DNA from: Neckera pumila
Lineage: Eukaryota; Streptophyta; Bryopsida; Hypnales; Neckeraceae
Direction: 5' to 3'
Assembly: GCA_963969595.1 (NCBI GenBank)
Contig: OZ018417.1
Span: 18,416,501-18,480,500 of the forward strand
Length of the DNA: 64,000 nucleotides
In this document: one piece after another, positions 22,303 through 33,616 of the stretch
Layout of the letters: each line of letters begins with the position of its first letter
Numbering within the stretch: position 1 is the first letter of the stretch
Position numbers and translations under genes: made by a program
The notes under the pieces: generated by a model
Seen by the model: the letters and a program-made list of their open reading frames with translations, nothing else
What the model was told of the DNA's origin: nothing
Databases searched by the model: none

Positions 22303-23990
22303 TTGATCAACTACGCCACCAATGTGGAATTCATGGGGAATATACAAGCCTGTCTCATTGCTTTCTCCGGACCTGTCTATTTGCAGGCATGTGTCACTAC
22401 TCTCAAGGAATCCATATTTTTTAAGGATGCTGCGAAAGACCCCAATTGGCAAGCAGCGATGCAGCAAGAGATGAATTCTATTCACGACAGCCATACTTGG
22501 TCTCTCATGGAGCTGTCACCAGGACACACGGCTATAGCGGTAAAATGGACCTACAAACTCAAATCTGGCACTGCATCTGCTCATCCCAAGTATAAAGCCT
22601 GCTTAGTCGCTCGTGGAGATCAACAAAATTCAAGATTCAATTATCAAAAGACTTTTTCCCGTGTGGTGAAATGGTCCACTATGAGGACCATCATCTGCCT
22701 TGCAGCCATGCGCAATTGGCCTCTTTATCACTTGGATGTAAAGACAGCGTTCCTTCATGGTAATATCACAGACACCATCTACGTCAAACAGCCCCTAGGC
22801 TTCATTGAACCTGGTCGAGAACACTTGGTTTGCAGATTACACAAAGCATTATACGGCCTCAGACAATCATCGAGAGCCTGGTATGATCGCATTCATACTT
22901 ATCTCATCTCTATTGACCTTCATCCATGCACCACTGATCCAAGTTTGTATGTTCATCACCACAACGACTCCATCGTTCTTCTTATCATATACGTCGATGA
23001 TCTCATGATCACCGGCAATAATTCTCAGTAGATTGCCCGTCTATAGGACCAACTTTGCTCGGAATTTTCAATGACTATGCTAGGCATCCTTTCCTTGTAC
23101 CTTGGAGTGGATTTTCTCTACAGTAACCATGGGATCATAATGTCTCATCAACAATACACTGTCAAATGCTTGCACAATGTGGACTTAATTGACTGTATAC
23201 TTGTATCCACCCCTATGGACCCTGCACTCTATTGAACCTTGCGCATTGAGATGGACTCGCCTCTACTAGAAGCAAAAGATATAATTTACTATCGCATGGG
23301 CATCGAGAAGCTGCTTCACATCACCAATACCCATCCAGACGTCGCTTTAGCCGTCGGCACCATTACCAGGTTTACATCAAACCCTAGAGAAGCTCATTTA
23401 CAAGCCATGATTCACATTTTCCGCTATCTTTGCGGAACTTCAGACCTCGCAATTCACTATCCAAGAGGAGGAGATGTGATTCCTTTTGCATACTTGGACA
23501 GCAATTACTTGGGAGATCTCGATGAGCGGAAATCCACCTCAGGTTTCCTTATGAGCATTGGCACATTGCCAATCTCATGGTAGAGCAAACTTCAAAACGA
23601 GGTAGCTCAGTCAAGCTCCGAGGCAGAGTACAGGGCCCTTGTTGAGGCTGCAAAAGAAGCTATGTGGATTTGAGCTTATTCGAGGAGATATATTCTCCCA
23701 TTATGCGGCCTATCACTATATTCTGCGACAATCAAAGTTGCATCAAAATGGCCAAAAATCCAATCTTTTAGGGACGGACCAAACACATTGAGAAAATCTG
23801 TCATCTAGTTCGTGATCACGTGAAGAAGGGAAGGATTTGTCTTGAGTTCGTTCGGTCACAACAACAGACTGCCGACATATTGACCAAGCCCCTAAGCAAA
23901 GTTCCCTTTCACAAACTATGAGGTCAGTTGGGATTGATGGCTGCACAGGACGTTTCAAATTCACAATTTAAGGGTTTCAAGTCTTAACCA
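22303..23990 (+). pseudogene. Copia reverse transcriptase and RNase H, broken
   Basis: Reverse transcriptase landmarks occur in order: WQAAMQQEMNSI, VKWTYKLK, YKACLVARG, LDVKTAFLHG, LYGLRQSSRAWYDRI and the catalytic YVDD at 22990-23001. In-frame stops lie at 23029, 23044, 23233, 23581 and 23671. RNase H is still readable (STSGFLMSIG, QSSSEAEYRAL). After 23671 the frame shifts, continues as FCDNQSCIKMAKNP, and meets further stops at 23769 and 23919. Several stops stand where relatives have CAG, CAA or CGA, as expected from C-to-T change. Confidence 0.92.
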
Positions 23991-24032
23991 CTCCTCAGCA
24001 TTAGCATAGGGTCTTCTTACGGATAGTGGACT

Positions 24033-24041
24033 GAGGGGGAG
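24033..24041 (+). promoter_or_regulatory. polypurine tract
   Basis: GAGGGGGAG lies immediately before the 3' LTR and would have primed plus-strand DNA synthesis. Confidence 0.9.
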
Positions 24042-24267
24042 TGTTGGGACAGTAGTCCTCTACCTGTACCACCGTAGATGGATTAATTAGAAATACTAGG
24101 TTAGTTCAGTTAGTAGCTAGTAGGTTAGTGTTAGTTGGATCACGATCAGGTTAGTTACATATCCGTTTCTTTCCCCTTCCCACAGCTCACGTATATGTAC
24201 TCACAATTTGAGTTTGAATTGCACCTGTGTGGTGAACATTATAGACTATTGCTTGTCATTTGCAACA
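24042..24267 (+). repeat. 3' LTR of the Copia element
   Basis: Same length as the 5' LTR and alignable end to end without gaps. The differences are mostly C/T and G/A. Confidence 0.97.
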
Positions 24268-24542
24268 ATGTTAGGGGTGATGTTTGTAATATGAATTCAG
24301 TCCAAAAAGTCTAAATTTGTTCCAAAGACCCTCGATAACAACACTCTTTTAACACCAAGTGTAAATAATTATACTTGTAGCTACTTTGCAAAGATCTCAG
24401 CCTTCAATGCAAAAGGAGGCTCACCATTTGAAACACCAAAAGTCAATGATCCTTGCCCATCAACCACATCAACAATGTAACCTCGTGATGAAAAATTTCA
24501 TGTGCATGTTGCACTTGTACTCAACCTTTCTAAGATCATCAT

Positions 24543-24766
24543 GCCACATTTAACTACTTTTGGACTTTCAAAGAGTCCAGAATTAACATCTGGAGAAAAA
24601 ACATCAAGAGATAATCATTGGGAGATCGTGTAAAACATTTAGAGATCTATACAAAGCATCCAAAGATCTATACAAACATCTGGAGATCTCCAGATGTTAT
24701 TATCTAGAGATTTTTGAATGTTTTGTCCAAAATTCAGTTGAAAGTCCAAAAGTAGTTAAATGTGGC
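24543..24766. mobile_element. foldback MITE with perfect 29-bp inverted ends
   Basis: Bases 24543-24571 (starting GCCACATTTAACTAC) are the exact reverse complement of 24738-24766. ATCAT flanks both sides (24538-24542 and 24767-24771) as a probable target duplication. The interior contains a perfect 24-base palindrome at 24675-24698 (half-site AACATCTGGAGA) and repeated CATCTGGAGAT words. It has no coding frame. Confidence 0.88.
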
Positions 24767-25283
24767 ATCATCCATCCAAATCTAAAATCATTCATCTACT
24801 TTTGTTATAGAAGCTTGCAATAGAGAATGCCTTATTTATAGGACAATTTTCTAATAAGGCTGGAGGCTCTATTTGCGTCATCTGACTACATATGGGCCCA
24901 AATAGGAAACAAAGATATTTTGTTTGTACAGGCCTCCCTCCACTTACATGAGCAAAATAAGGTCATCTTTGTGAAAAAAATTCAAAATAACATGGTCCAT
25001 AATATCAAATATATAATTTCACACTATCTTAAATATTTTTTTTGAGATTTCAAATTTAGATCAAATATGGGCAATTTCTACCAAATGGAAGTTTGAATAC
25101 AAATTGGTAAGTTTATATTAAAATGGTAATGAAGTTTTGAAAAACAAAATCTTTAAGATAAATTGATTAGACAAATTAAAATTGAATCTATGGTTGATCT
25201 ATAGTTGATATATGCACATAGTTTGTTTTATTTTTCAATGAGCTCATGCATATATTTTCAAAATGGATTTGAAAACTAGGTCT

Positions 25284-26214
25284 TTAACCCCTAAAGTCCC
25301 AAGGCCATTTTTCTGTCAAAAACCACTCAAAACTGCCATTTTGGTTGCATTCACACAAGAACACAAAAAAAAACGTTTTTTTAGAATCTAACCATAGGAT
25401 TGTATACTTCACTTGTCAAAGATCATGGGTAAGAATTTCATGAAGTTTGACGGCATACATTGGAAGATATTAGCATTCAAAGTTGAAAAAGAAAGTTTTT
25501 TTGAACACTAATCTACAATTTCAAATGACTTTGACCTCCATTTGTGGAAATTTTTGGCACTACAAACTTTGAATTTAAAACTTTTCATGTTGAAGATGTA
25601 AGTTGAAAGTCTACAAAAGAAATTTCAAAAAACATACACTTGATTTTCATTCTTTAAAAAATTGTTAAGTAGAAATAAGTCCAAGATTGAAAAAAAAACT
25701 AAATTGTTAATAGCTCTTAGATGGGATTGAGATACAATAATCCCGATGGTGAGATTTTTTTAGCAAGCAAATACAACATTCTCAAAGAAAAAATTGTAAG
25801 AAATTGTGAAAATTGCATTCAAAAATGAATCCTACAAGCTATTTTTTCAAAAAGATATTTAGATTGCCCAAAAAACAAGATCATCCATAACTTGCTCATT
25901 ATTAGTTCAAATAAAGTGAATCAAAGCTTCACATGTAGACAAAAATATAAAGTTTTAGAAGAAGAAAAAATTAAAATTTATTTTGACGTTTTGCAAAAAA
26001 ATTTGTGCTGCCCGCCGAGTTCAATTTGAGGCTTTTTGTGGTATAACTTTTGCTCCTGGGCACCAATTGAAATAAAAATTATATTCCCACAAAGCTAATC
26101 AGTTTTTCTATATTATAGAAAAGTTTCAAAAAGTTTCACTAAACATTGAGCCCGTAGCTACCTACTTGAAATCTGATTTGTCCCCCGAGGGGACAATGGG
26201 ACTTTAGGGGTTAA
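25284..26214. mobile_element. TTAA/CCCC element A (family 1), 931 bp
   Basis: TTAA at 25284 is followed by CCCCTAAAGTCCC. The right end GGGACTTTAGGGG is followed by TTAA at 26211-26214. The body matches element B (26713-27639) and element C (36697-37604) in reverse complement, and element D (58725-59380) in the same sense. It is AT-rich and non-coding. Confidence 0.88.
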
Positions 26215-26712
26215 CAAAGACAAAGACCACTATGTGTGCAAAGTTCACTAATCTTTGAGGAATATTATGAATAGTGTAGGATGACTATACCATATATTTG
26301 TCCATAATCACGCAATTCAACTTGTTTGAATTTCAAATTTAGAATCAAAATTTTGTATGGAAATCACACCATAAACTTCTTCATAGTAAATTGAATCTCT
26401 TTACAAAAGCTTGAATACTTTAGAGACTTTTACTAATTAATATGGATTTACAAATTTTCCACACTAAAAATTCATATGAATTCTATTATTTTCTAAAAAT
26501 TGTAGTAAAAATAAATTTCATTTAATAAATTAAAGTAAAAAAATTGTCATGGTTAATCACATATGTGGGCTCGAAATGACTTTAGCAGAGAAGACCCAAG
26601 ATCAACAAAAGAATCAAATATTGACACTAAGCTTCACCATTCTTAACCCTGTATAAGGACGGGTTGGTCTCTACAGAAAGCATCTTTTTTGATACAGTGT
26701 GAATCATCTACT

Positions 26713-27639
26713 TTAACCCCTAAAGGCCCATTGTCCCCTCAGGGAACAAAATGGATTTTGGGCAGGCTCCTATGGTCTCAATATTTGTTGTAATTTTCTG
26801 AATTTTTTTGTAAAAATATAGAATCACATTAGCTTTCCAAAAATGTAATTTTTATTTCAATTCGTGCTTCGTAGCAAAAGTTATGGTAGAAAAACTCCAA
26901 ATTTTTGTTTGGTGGGCAGAAAAAAAACCTCACAAAAACTTTAAATTAAAAATTCATTTTTTTTTTCATATAGATTTTATTTTCATCTACATGGGAAGCT
27001 TTGATTCATTCCATTTGGATTTGTTATGCAAAAGTTATGGACAATCTTATTTTTTGGACAATTAGAGCATCTTCTTGAAAAAATAACTTGTAGGATTCAT
27101 TTCTGAACTCAATTTTGACAATTTAAAAAAAAAAAAAGTTGCACAAGGTTAAGATTTCTTGCTAGAACAATCTCACCATTGATAAGTATATTTCAACCCT
27201 ATCTTAGAGCTATTAATGATTTCATTTTTCCTTCAATCTTAAACCTACTTCTACTTAACAAATTTTTAATGAGTGAAAACTAAGTGTTTCTTTTTTGAAT
27301 TTTTTTTCCTAGATTCTCAACTCAATTCTTCATCATATAAAATGAGAAATTCAAAATCATTAGAGCAAAAATATTAAGTTAAAAAGGTTCAAAGCCAAAA
27401 AATGTAGTTGAACACGGTGCAAAAAAACTTGATTCCTTCACTTTAAATACAAATATCTTGCAATCTATACAGTCAAAGTTTCTAAAATTTCTTCCACACA
27501 TTTTTACACTAGTGTAGTACAAGATCCTATGGTTAAATATGCAAAAAACACATTAAAATTTCTTTTTGCTCTTTGCTATAGAAATGGCAATTTTGAGTGT
27601 TTTTTGGCAAAAAAATGGCCTTGGGCCTTTAGGGGTTAA
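26713..27639. mobile_element. TTAA/CCCC element B (family 1), 927 bp
   Basis: The left end is TTAA-CCCCTAAAGGCCC and the right end GGGCCTTTAGGGG-TTAA. It lies inverted relative to element A, about 500 bases away, so the two form a large imperfect hairpin. The open frame at 26883-27065 is low-complexity and not considered a gene. Confidence 0.88.
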
Positions 27640-28371
27640 GAAAACTAAATGTATTCATTGGAGGTCAAGCTACTGTAGAAGGTCTCTTCCTTTTGCACAA
27701 AATTCTAAAGATGAACAATTGCACTTTTGTTTTATATGAAAGTATTCTCTGTCATCCATCAAACACTTAGTGTTTATAGCAGTATTATAGGGTTAACGTT
27801 TAAACACTTGAGAAACCCAATTTTGAATTGGAGCACGGTGTTTTTAATGTATTTGACAAACAAGGTGCATAAATTGACTTATACAATAGTCGCAAAAGTT
27901 TGTATTTATGTTGAGCCGGATCCAATGACACATTGCACTTATAATTTAAATCAATATTAATAGCACCTCCTACATATCTGAAAAGTTGCATAGTGATCAT
28001 GTATTCTGTTTATATGGTGCCTTAGTTATTTTAATATGATGAGATTTAGATATTAAAATACCTCCAAATGAAAGATATTAATTGTTGAATTTTGTGCTCT
28101 AGATTTCGCCATCTCACAAAACCTAGAGTAATAGTATAGAGGTTCTAAAATCTTGGGAATGGTCAAATAGTCTAACGTATTAGTAGCTAAAGTCACTTGT
28201 TTTCTAGAATGAAAAGGAATTCAATATGAATTATCATACAACTTCTCAATAGACAATTTATTTTACACTCTTATACCCAAAAGAATAATTTGTTGGCCAG
28301 TCCGTTAAATAATGCTATGGGACGCATGATTGCTGTCTCAGTCCTGCCTAGTATTCTAGGGGTATTTTAAA
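27640..28371. other. intergenic AT-rich DNA
   Basis: I see no gene or terminal-repeat element with a partner. The short open frames at 27727-28000 on both strands are not domain-bearing. Confidence 0.4.
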
Positions 28372-30262
28372 GACGATTTGTCAGGTTGTTCAACAATTTG
28401 TCATGCATGATCTAGACTCTTAAATGCAACATTTCATATATATAATATATAGATTTATTAATTACCATGAAGTTTTTTTACCATAACAATTTGTCCAGTC
28501 ACTACTTAGCTAACCAAATTACTAGTTTAGATGAGTATCAAACAGTCCCAGTCCTCTACAACAAATTGTCCCTATACTAATGCAGGGGGAATGAGTGTGT
28601 AATGCAATTTCAGCTTCCAGCTTCTCTGCACATTATCACAACTTGTTAAAATCAAACAATTTTATCTCTAACTAATCTCCATGAGGTACTGGTCCATAGT
28701 TGTCTTTCGTTCCACAGTCAAGGCAAATTGTCTTCACAGTCAGCTTCAGGTCAAACAAATTGTCGCTACACTACTCAGCATATTGCAGCTTTTGGCAATT
28801 AGTCTATCACAAGCTACAAATGTCAATTTATATTAATTTATTATTTCACAGATTCAACACACACAGTAGTGAACAAATTGACTCATCATAACACAACAAA
28901 ATTCTTTCATGTCAATTTATATAACTCCTTACATACATCAAAAAGACTATTCATATTTAATTTCATATTTCTTTTATTTATAATAATTTTAATTTCCCTT
29001 CATATTCCAACCACAATTTAATTTTATTGACAACTTGTCAGATATAAAATTAATTTGTATCAAAACAAGAATTTAACATTCAACAATTTGCTCCAAAATT
29101 GCATATTATAATATCAGCAACAGTTTTAAATAAATTTCACAATTACAACGCATCATACAAATTGTCGTTTTGGAATTTTAAACTAATAATTTAGAATCAA
29201 AAATCTGACTATTATTAATTTAAACATTTCACAATTTCCTCATTTCATCAATTATAACAAATTACAACCAGTCTGTAAATCTTAATTGTCAAACAAATTG
29301 ATCACCGCATTTGCACATACACAATAATTATGTCACTAAATCTTAATCGAGTTACAGACAAATTGTCAGAATTTACATTACCAATTAGGTGATCTGATGA
29401 ACAAGTTGTCTTGTGCCCGAACTGGTCTGCCATGCCATTTGTTCTTCACTGCTGCACTCGAACAAATTGTCTTGCGATTCTTTCTCCTACTACATCATTC
29501 TAACTCTACTCGCATATTCACTCAGACAAATTGTTCTCTCAATTCTCACTGTAACATTTACATAAAGACTGCCAACCACTCAAGAGAAATTCACTCAACC
29601 ACTTGACAAATTGTTTTAAGAACACACATACAAAGAACACAGTTTACCACCACAGCTACTATTAAGCAACAAACAATTTGTCTAAAATAATTTAGTCATT
29701 CCAATCACTGGAAATATATCAATGCACAATTACAATTACACAATTCATTCACAAGATCACAATCAAGAAATCCGATCATTGGATATAAACAATTTACACA
29801 ATAATGCAAAGCCCAATTCAAAACTCTCACAAAGTAGTCCACCTGGACTTTCCTTCCAACAACAAATTGTCTAACTCAAAATTCACAATCTCCACAACAG
29901 TATTCCAATCACTGGAAATACAAGAGACTCAAGTGAAAGAGCACAAAGACAAATGATTACAATATTATATTAACAAAGCACATCCTGTGCTGAAACAGAC
30001 AAATTGTCAACAAAAGTACGCTACTGAAGACCGAGAGAGTGGGGGGAAAGAAAGACAAATTGTTCAAAGCTATACTGCCTCAAGCGGTACCAAGACACAA
30101 GTTGAAAAAATTGTTACAAAGACAATTCGTCCTACTTCATATCCTGCCTATTTACAACTTTCAAAATCTGAAGTCAATTTGTCCATCTTTTCTACATAAT
30201 GTGAAACTGTTCTTACAAATTGTCTCTTTTACACTATGAAAGACAAATTGACTGAAAAAGCA
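28372..30262 (+). repeat. G-poor array of dispersed ACAAATTGTC motifs
   Basis: Exact ACAAATTGTC occurs at 28561, 28755, 29157, 29358, 29462, 29872, 29999 and 30215. ACAATTTGTC occurs at 28393, 28486 and 29673. Near matches occur at 28723, 29401, 29526, 29606, 30055, 30122, 30174 and 30243. The 9-base core ACAAATTGT and its reverse complement ACAATTTGT are both used, but nearly always followed by C on the plus strand. The plus strand of the whole block is conspicuously G-poor. Spacing is irregular (about 20-400 bases), unlike a satellite. No open frame of note. Confidence 0.8.
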
Positions 30263-30374
30263 AAAATTGCTAAGACTACAAATTTTCATTTCAACTCTAT
30301 ATATCTTGCCATATTTTAGTACATATTTTTTATTCCAAGAATAAATTATAAGACCACATATATGATGTCCTCTA

Positions 30375-30390
30375 GATCTTTAAGGGTTAA
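30375..30390. repeat. isolated TTAA/CCCC-type right terminus
   Basis: AGATCTTTAAGGG followed by TTAA at 30387-30390 looks like a single end of the TTAA/CCCC group. I could not find a matching left end. Confidence 0.35.
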
Positions 30391-30453
30391 ATAGTGTCAA
30401 TTTGCAAGGTTATCAAGTTGCCCACTTTGGGTCAATTTCTTTTTCTAGTGGAC

Positions 30454-30741
30454 CATTAAAAGAGAACTGAGGCCTCTAAGAGACTGCGAGTTATCCTGCA
30501 TTCCCAGATTGCAGGAGTGCAGGATAACTACTAGTTGATGTGGTCGAGAGAGTGCCACATCATTTTCGGAAAAAATAAATAAAAAATAAAAAATAAAAAA
30601 TAAAAATAAAAATTGGCCTAAAATGATATTTGAGAGAAGAAAAATAAATTCTGATAGCCATTACTGGTTGTTCATAGCATTGGGCCAAATTTGGGAATGT
30701 GCCTGAAACGGCCCTCCAATGCCCTCAAATCTCTCCTAATG
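30454..30741. mobile_element. CATTAG-type MITE, 288 bp
   Basis: The left end is CATTAAAAGAGAACTGAGG and the right end ends CTCAAATCTCTCCTAATG. It shares its interior (GTGCCACATCATTTTCGG, an A/T-rich AAATAAAAAT run, GGTTGTTCATAGCATTGGGCC) with the elements at 59454-59749 and 62026-62332. A subterminal hairpin, AGTTATCCTGCA/TGCAGGATAACT, is present near 30490-30530. Confidence 0.75.
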
Positions 30742-30819
30742 AATTTCACCCAAACATATGTAGACACATTTTATCTACACATAGTACATTACTTGTTTGC
30801 CATGTAGGGTAATGGGTGT

Positions 30820-31200
30820 ATACATGTAGAGGCATTAATGGCTCTAAGTTGAATGCTAATGGATTGAAGTTGAATACCAACGGTGCTCTAAGTTGAACCC
30901 TAATGAATGGAAGTTGAATTCCAATGAGTAGGATTTGGACACCGAACATAGAAAGTTAGTACCAAATGCAGTCAAATCTATTGGAAGACCTACACCAACT
31001 CATTAAGACCTAAATCAACTTGTTGGCTTATCACACCTACTTAATGGCTCACTTCACCTACTTGATGGTTTACCACACCTAATCATTACTTAGCTGATTA
31101 TTATACACCTACTTGTTGACCACAATTAACCACATCTACCTCTGAGGTTACATCATCTAATCAGCTAGCCTCTTCTACTTATTAATGGCAGCCAAATCAA
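30820..31200. repeat. short-motif repeats (AAGTTGAA; ACCTACTTGATGG)
   Basis: AAGTTGAA recurs four times between about 30840 and 30920. Variants of CACCTACTTGATGG recur four to five times between about 31045 and 31125. The units are irregularly spaced. Confidence 0.5.
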
Positions 31201-31288
31201 AATTTTCACATGGAATTCCAACATATTCTACCAAGCACCTTATAATTGTAAACTACAAGTAGACACGTTTCCAAATCTGTTCGGATGC

Positions 31289-31425
31289 TATGAACAACCA
31301 ATACGGACTGTCAGAATTTTTTTTTTCTTCCAATTATCATTTTCAGCCGATTTTTTTTATTTTTTTTATTTTTTTTTATTTTTTTCCGAAAAATGACATT
31401 GCACACTCTTGGCCACATCCACTCT
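31289..31425. mobile_element. partial CATTAG-type MITE, inverted
   Basis: ATGCTATGAACAACCAATAC followed by a T-rich run and CCGAAAAATGACATTGCAC, then GGCCACATC, is the reverse complement of the inner part of the 30454-30741 element. Both outer ends are missing or unrecognisable. Confidence 0.6.
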
Positions 31426-31797
31426 TTGAAGTAATTGAATTTTTTTTTTTAAATGGCATTTAATTCTCTAAGTGAATAAAATGAAATCATTGGCTATTGT
31501 ACTTAATGTCTTAAAATGCAAATAGTGGTAGATTTTCCTATTGATCTTTTAAATATGAGATAAAATCTTATCATCATCATTGTTATAACTTTCTTCAAAA
31601 AAATTTGCAATTGGAAAAAATTTGAATATATTTGCAATGGATGTGAATTCTTTTTATAGTCTAATGTTTTTTAAATTGAAAAACTGGAATTTATGAAGTT
31701 GTAGTAAAACTTCTTGAAAAATAAATAGTAATAGAAATTATTTGATTTTAATTGTTGAAAATGTACTCTTTGAACTTTTATTTATTCTTGATGCACA

Positions 31798-33284
31798 TTA
31801 ACCCCTAGAGGACCAACATGCGTTGTCGGGTTGAGAGGAGAGCGCTTTGGAAATACACAGGATATTTGGCTGCAACTGGGATAAGTTAGCCAAGGACTTT
31901 AAACAACCTTCGTGTCTTTTGATCTTCAGTCTTCAATCTTCAAACTTTGATTTTCAAACTCCTTCTCGTTGGCCTATCATGTGTTGTCTCTAAACGGGTC
32001 AGGGTTTGGTCAAGTAGGTAATAAGAAACCACAGGCCTCGAATGGATAAAATGGGACATCATAACACGAGATGCCGTCCGGATGATGGGCTCCTAAACTT
32101 CAAACCCACGGTGATCAGCAATCGTGCCTCATCGATGAGAACAACATATAAGATCGACCATGTGGGTGATCAATCTTACTTCGTCGCCACAAACACAAAA
32201 TGGGGCTACTCTTGGATTCCCACAGAGCCCGCAACAAATTTACAATACAGAAAGGAAAAACAAGTAGCCTCCAAAGTCGGCTGGGAATAACAAATAAACA
32301 AATTGGGCCACAAACCACAACACCGAAGGGTCTTCAAGTCTTCATCTCTTCATTTCTCCTTGTTTTATATTTTTGAAGTGTTCAAAAACACAATAAGAAA
32401 ACCGAAAACTAACTCCAAAATACCTCTGAACTTCAAACTAATGCTACAGATGCCTCACAACTCCAAATGTTAAGTATCTTAGCTTTTTGGAAAGCTAACA
32501 AAATATACTAACACTCCTCCAAAATTCATCTCATTCTAAGCTACTTTCCAAACACTATAGACAGAACAAGTCTCGGCCTTCATTCTCTAAAGGTAGCTGA
32601 CCTCTCCACCTTTGAATCTCCATATCTCCCTCCAAAATACTTCAATTATAAAGTATAATAAGTTTTTGAAAATTTGGTCACATAATCTTCAGCCTCACAA
32701 AATCTCATACAAATTCAAACTACTGCCCATTCGTTGTAGGCCTCAAAAGTCTCGACTCCTCTTAGTTGGGTAACTGCAAACTTTCTACTTTCAAACTATC
32801 ACAACTCCTTCAATAATCCTTCAAATCAAGCTTGCAAATTCATTTTGAAAAGTTAATTTCACAAGGAACAAACTCACAAATTTTTATTTCAAAAACTTTC
32901 ATACATATCGAGATATCTCTCCTCGAAATTCGGTTCTCTCCAAAAAAAAAAACTACACACACACACCTTTCCACACCCCCTCAATATACACAAGGAATCT
33001 TCATATCTTTCTTTTTCCTCTTTCTAAGGTGAAAGTGGAGCACATTAGCCCATACTCTTATCCCTAAAATCCATCCAAAAGATAAGTATATTCTCTTGCC
33101 CTCTTCACACTACCATAAATCTGCATTCCCTAGCCATTTTATTTAATCAGAAGGCCAATATTTAAACCATCTCCAATCTGAATCTAATAAAATAAAACTA
33201 AGGGATTATTAAAGATCCCTATCAAAGGCCTCTATATGTCGTAAAGTCATACTAAAGGTTCTAAAATAAATCGCCAATCGCCAA
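31798..33284. other. unassigned region with a TTAA/CCCC left end and C-rich, G-poor stretch
   Basis: TTAA at 31798 plus CCCCTAGAGGACCA is a good left terminus of the TTAA/CCCC group, but no matching right end is evident nearby. 31.8-32.3 kb is less AT-rich. The 82-codon frame at 32042-32290 has no domain I recognise. From 32.3 to 33.1 kb the plus strand is G-poor with recurring CTTCAAACT and CTCCAAAAT words. Confidence 0.35.
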
Positions 33285-33535
33285 GTCATGAACTTGGTTG
33301 GCTGGAGAAGCGGTGGTCAAAAATCGCCAGCTGGTCCGGGCCCGAAATCCATCAATTTGGGTTCGAATCCCGATGGCTCATTGATTGTCTTGGGCGGCCC
33401 ATGGCTTGGCACGCTAGTGAGGCAGGAAAGTTGTACCAACCAACCTGCTACCTATCCCCCTGAGTTGTGCATGTAACAAGAACAATGAGCGTCTATAAGG
33501 TGCAAACTGCCCTTAATAATCGTGTTTCTCACCAC
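33285..33535 (+). mobile_element. candidate tRNA-derived SINE
   Basis: The B-box-like GGTTCGAATCC (33360-33370) sits in GGGTTCGAATCCCG. About 60 bases upstream is an A-box-like TTGGCTGGAGAAGCGG. The GC-richer stretch stands out from its AT-rich surroundings and ends near TTAATAATCG. The 62-codon frame over it is not considered a protein. It does not fold into an obvious cloverleaf as written, so a SINE or tRNA-related fragment is favoured over a tRNA gene. Confidence 0.45.
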
Positions 33536-33616
33536 GATCAAACCACTTTTATTAAATATTGTATATAGAGTTAATAAAGATTAAATATGATATTTACATA
33601 ATGGAAGAATTTCCAT

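Larger units (their letters stand above)
19027..24267 (+). mobile_element. Ty1/copia LTR retrotransposon, complete but inactivated
   Basis: The element has two 226-bp LTRs (TGTTGGGA...TTTGCAACA), a tRNA-Met primer site directly after the 5' LTR, and gag, protease, integrase, reverse transcriptase and RNase H in Copia order. A polypurine tract touches the 3' LTR. The flanking 5-mers are GTGTT (19022-19026) and ATGTT (24268-24272), a target duplication with one mismatch. The LTRs differ at 13 of 226 aligned positions by my hand alignment, and 11 of these are transitions. The reading frame is broken by many stops and at least two frameshifts, so the copy is not autonomous. Confidence 0.97.
18993..24383. 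mobile_element. 123-bp MITE split by the Copia insertion
   Basis: The direct repeat ACTTGTAGCTA occurs exactly at 18993-19003 and 24373-24383. Just inside it the ends are inverted: TTCACACTTGGTGTT on the left, and AACACCAAGTGTAAA on the right (reverse complement TTTACACTTGGTGTT). Without the Copia element (19027-24267 plus one copy of its target duplication), the MITE is about 123 bases. An 11-base duplication would suit a Mutator-like source, but family assignment is inference. A longer relative is at 4605-5113. Confidence 0.8.

Noticed and set aside
25284..27639. LTR retrotransposon with the A and B copies as LTRs
   Set aside because: A and B are inverted, not direct, and each has its own TTAA/CCCC ends.
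28372..30262. CRISPR array or satellite DNA
   Set aside because: The 10-base motif is too short, spacing is irregular and spacers are not uniform. This is eukaryotic nuclear DNA, where CRISPR arrays are not expected.
32042..32290. 82-codon open frame in a GC-richer patch
   Set aside because: It looks somewhat protein-like, but no motif or splice context supports it. It is kept only as an unassigned region.
33288..33476. 62-codon open frame, or a tRNA gene, at the B-box sequence
   Set aside because: The frame coincides with the SINE-like unit. I could not fold a credible cloverleaf from the sequence, so I do not call a tRNA.
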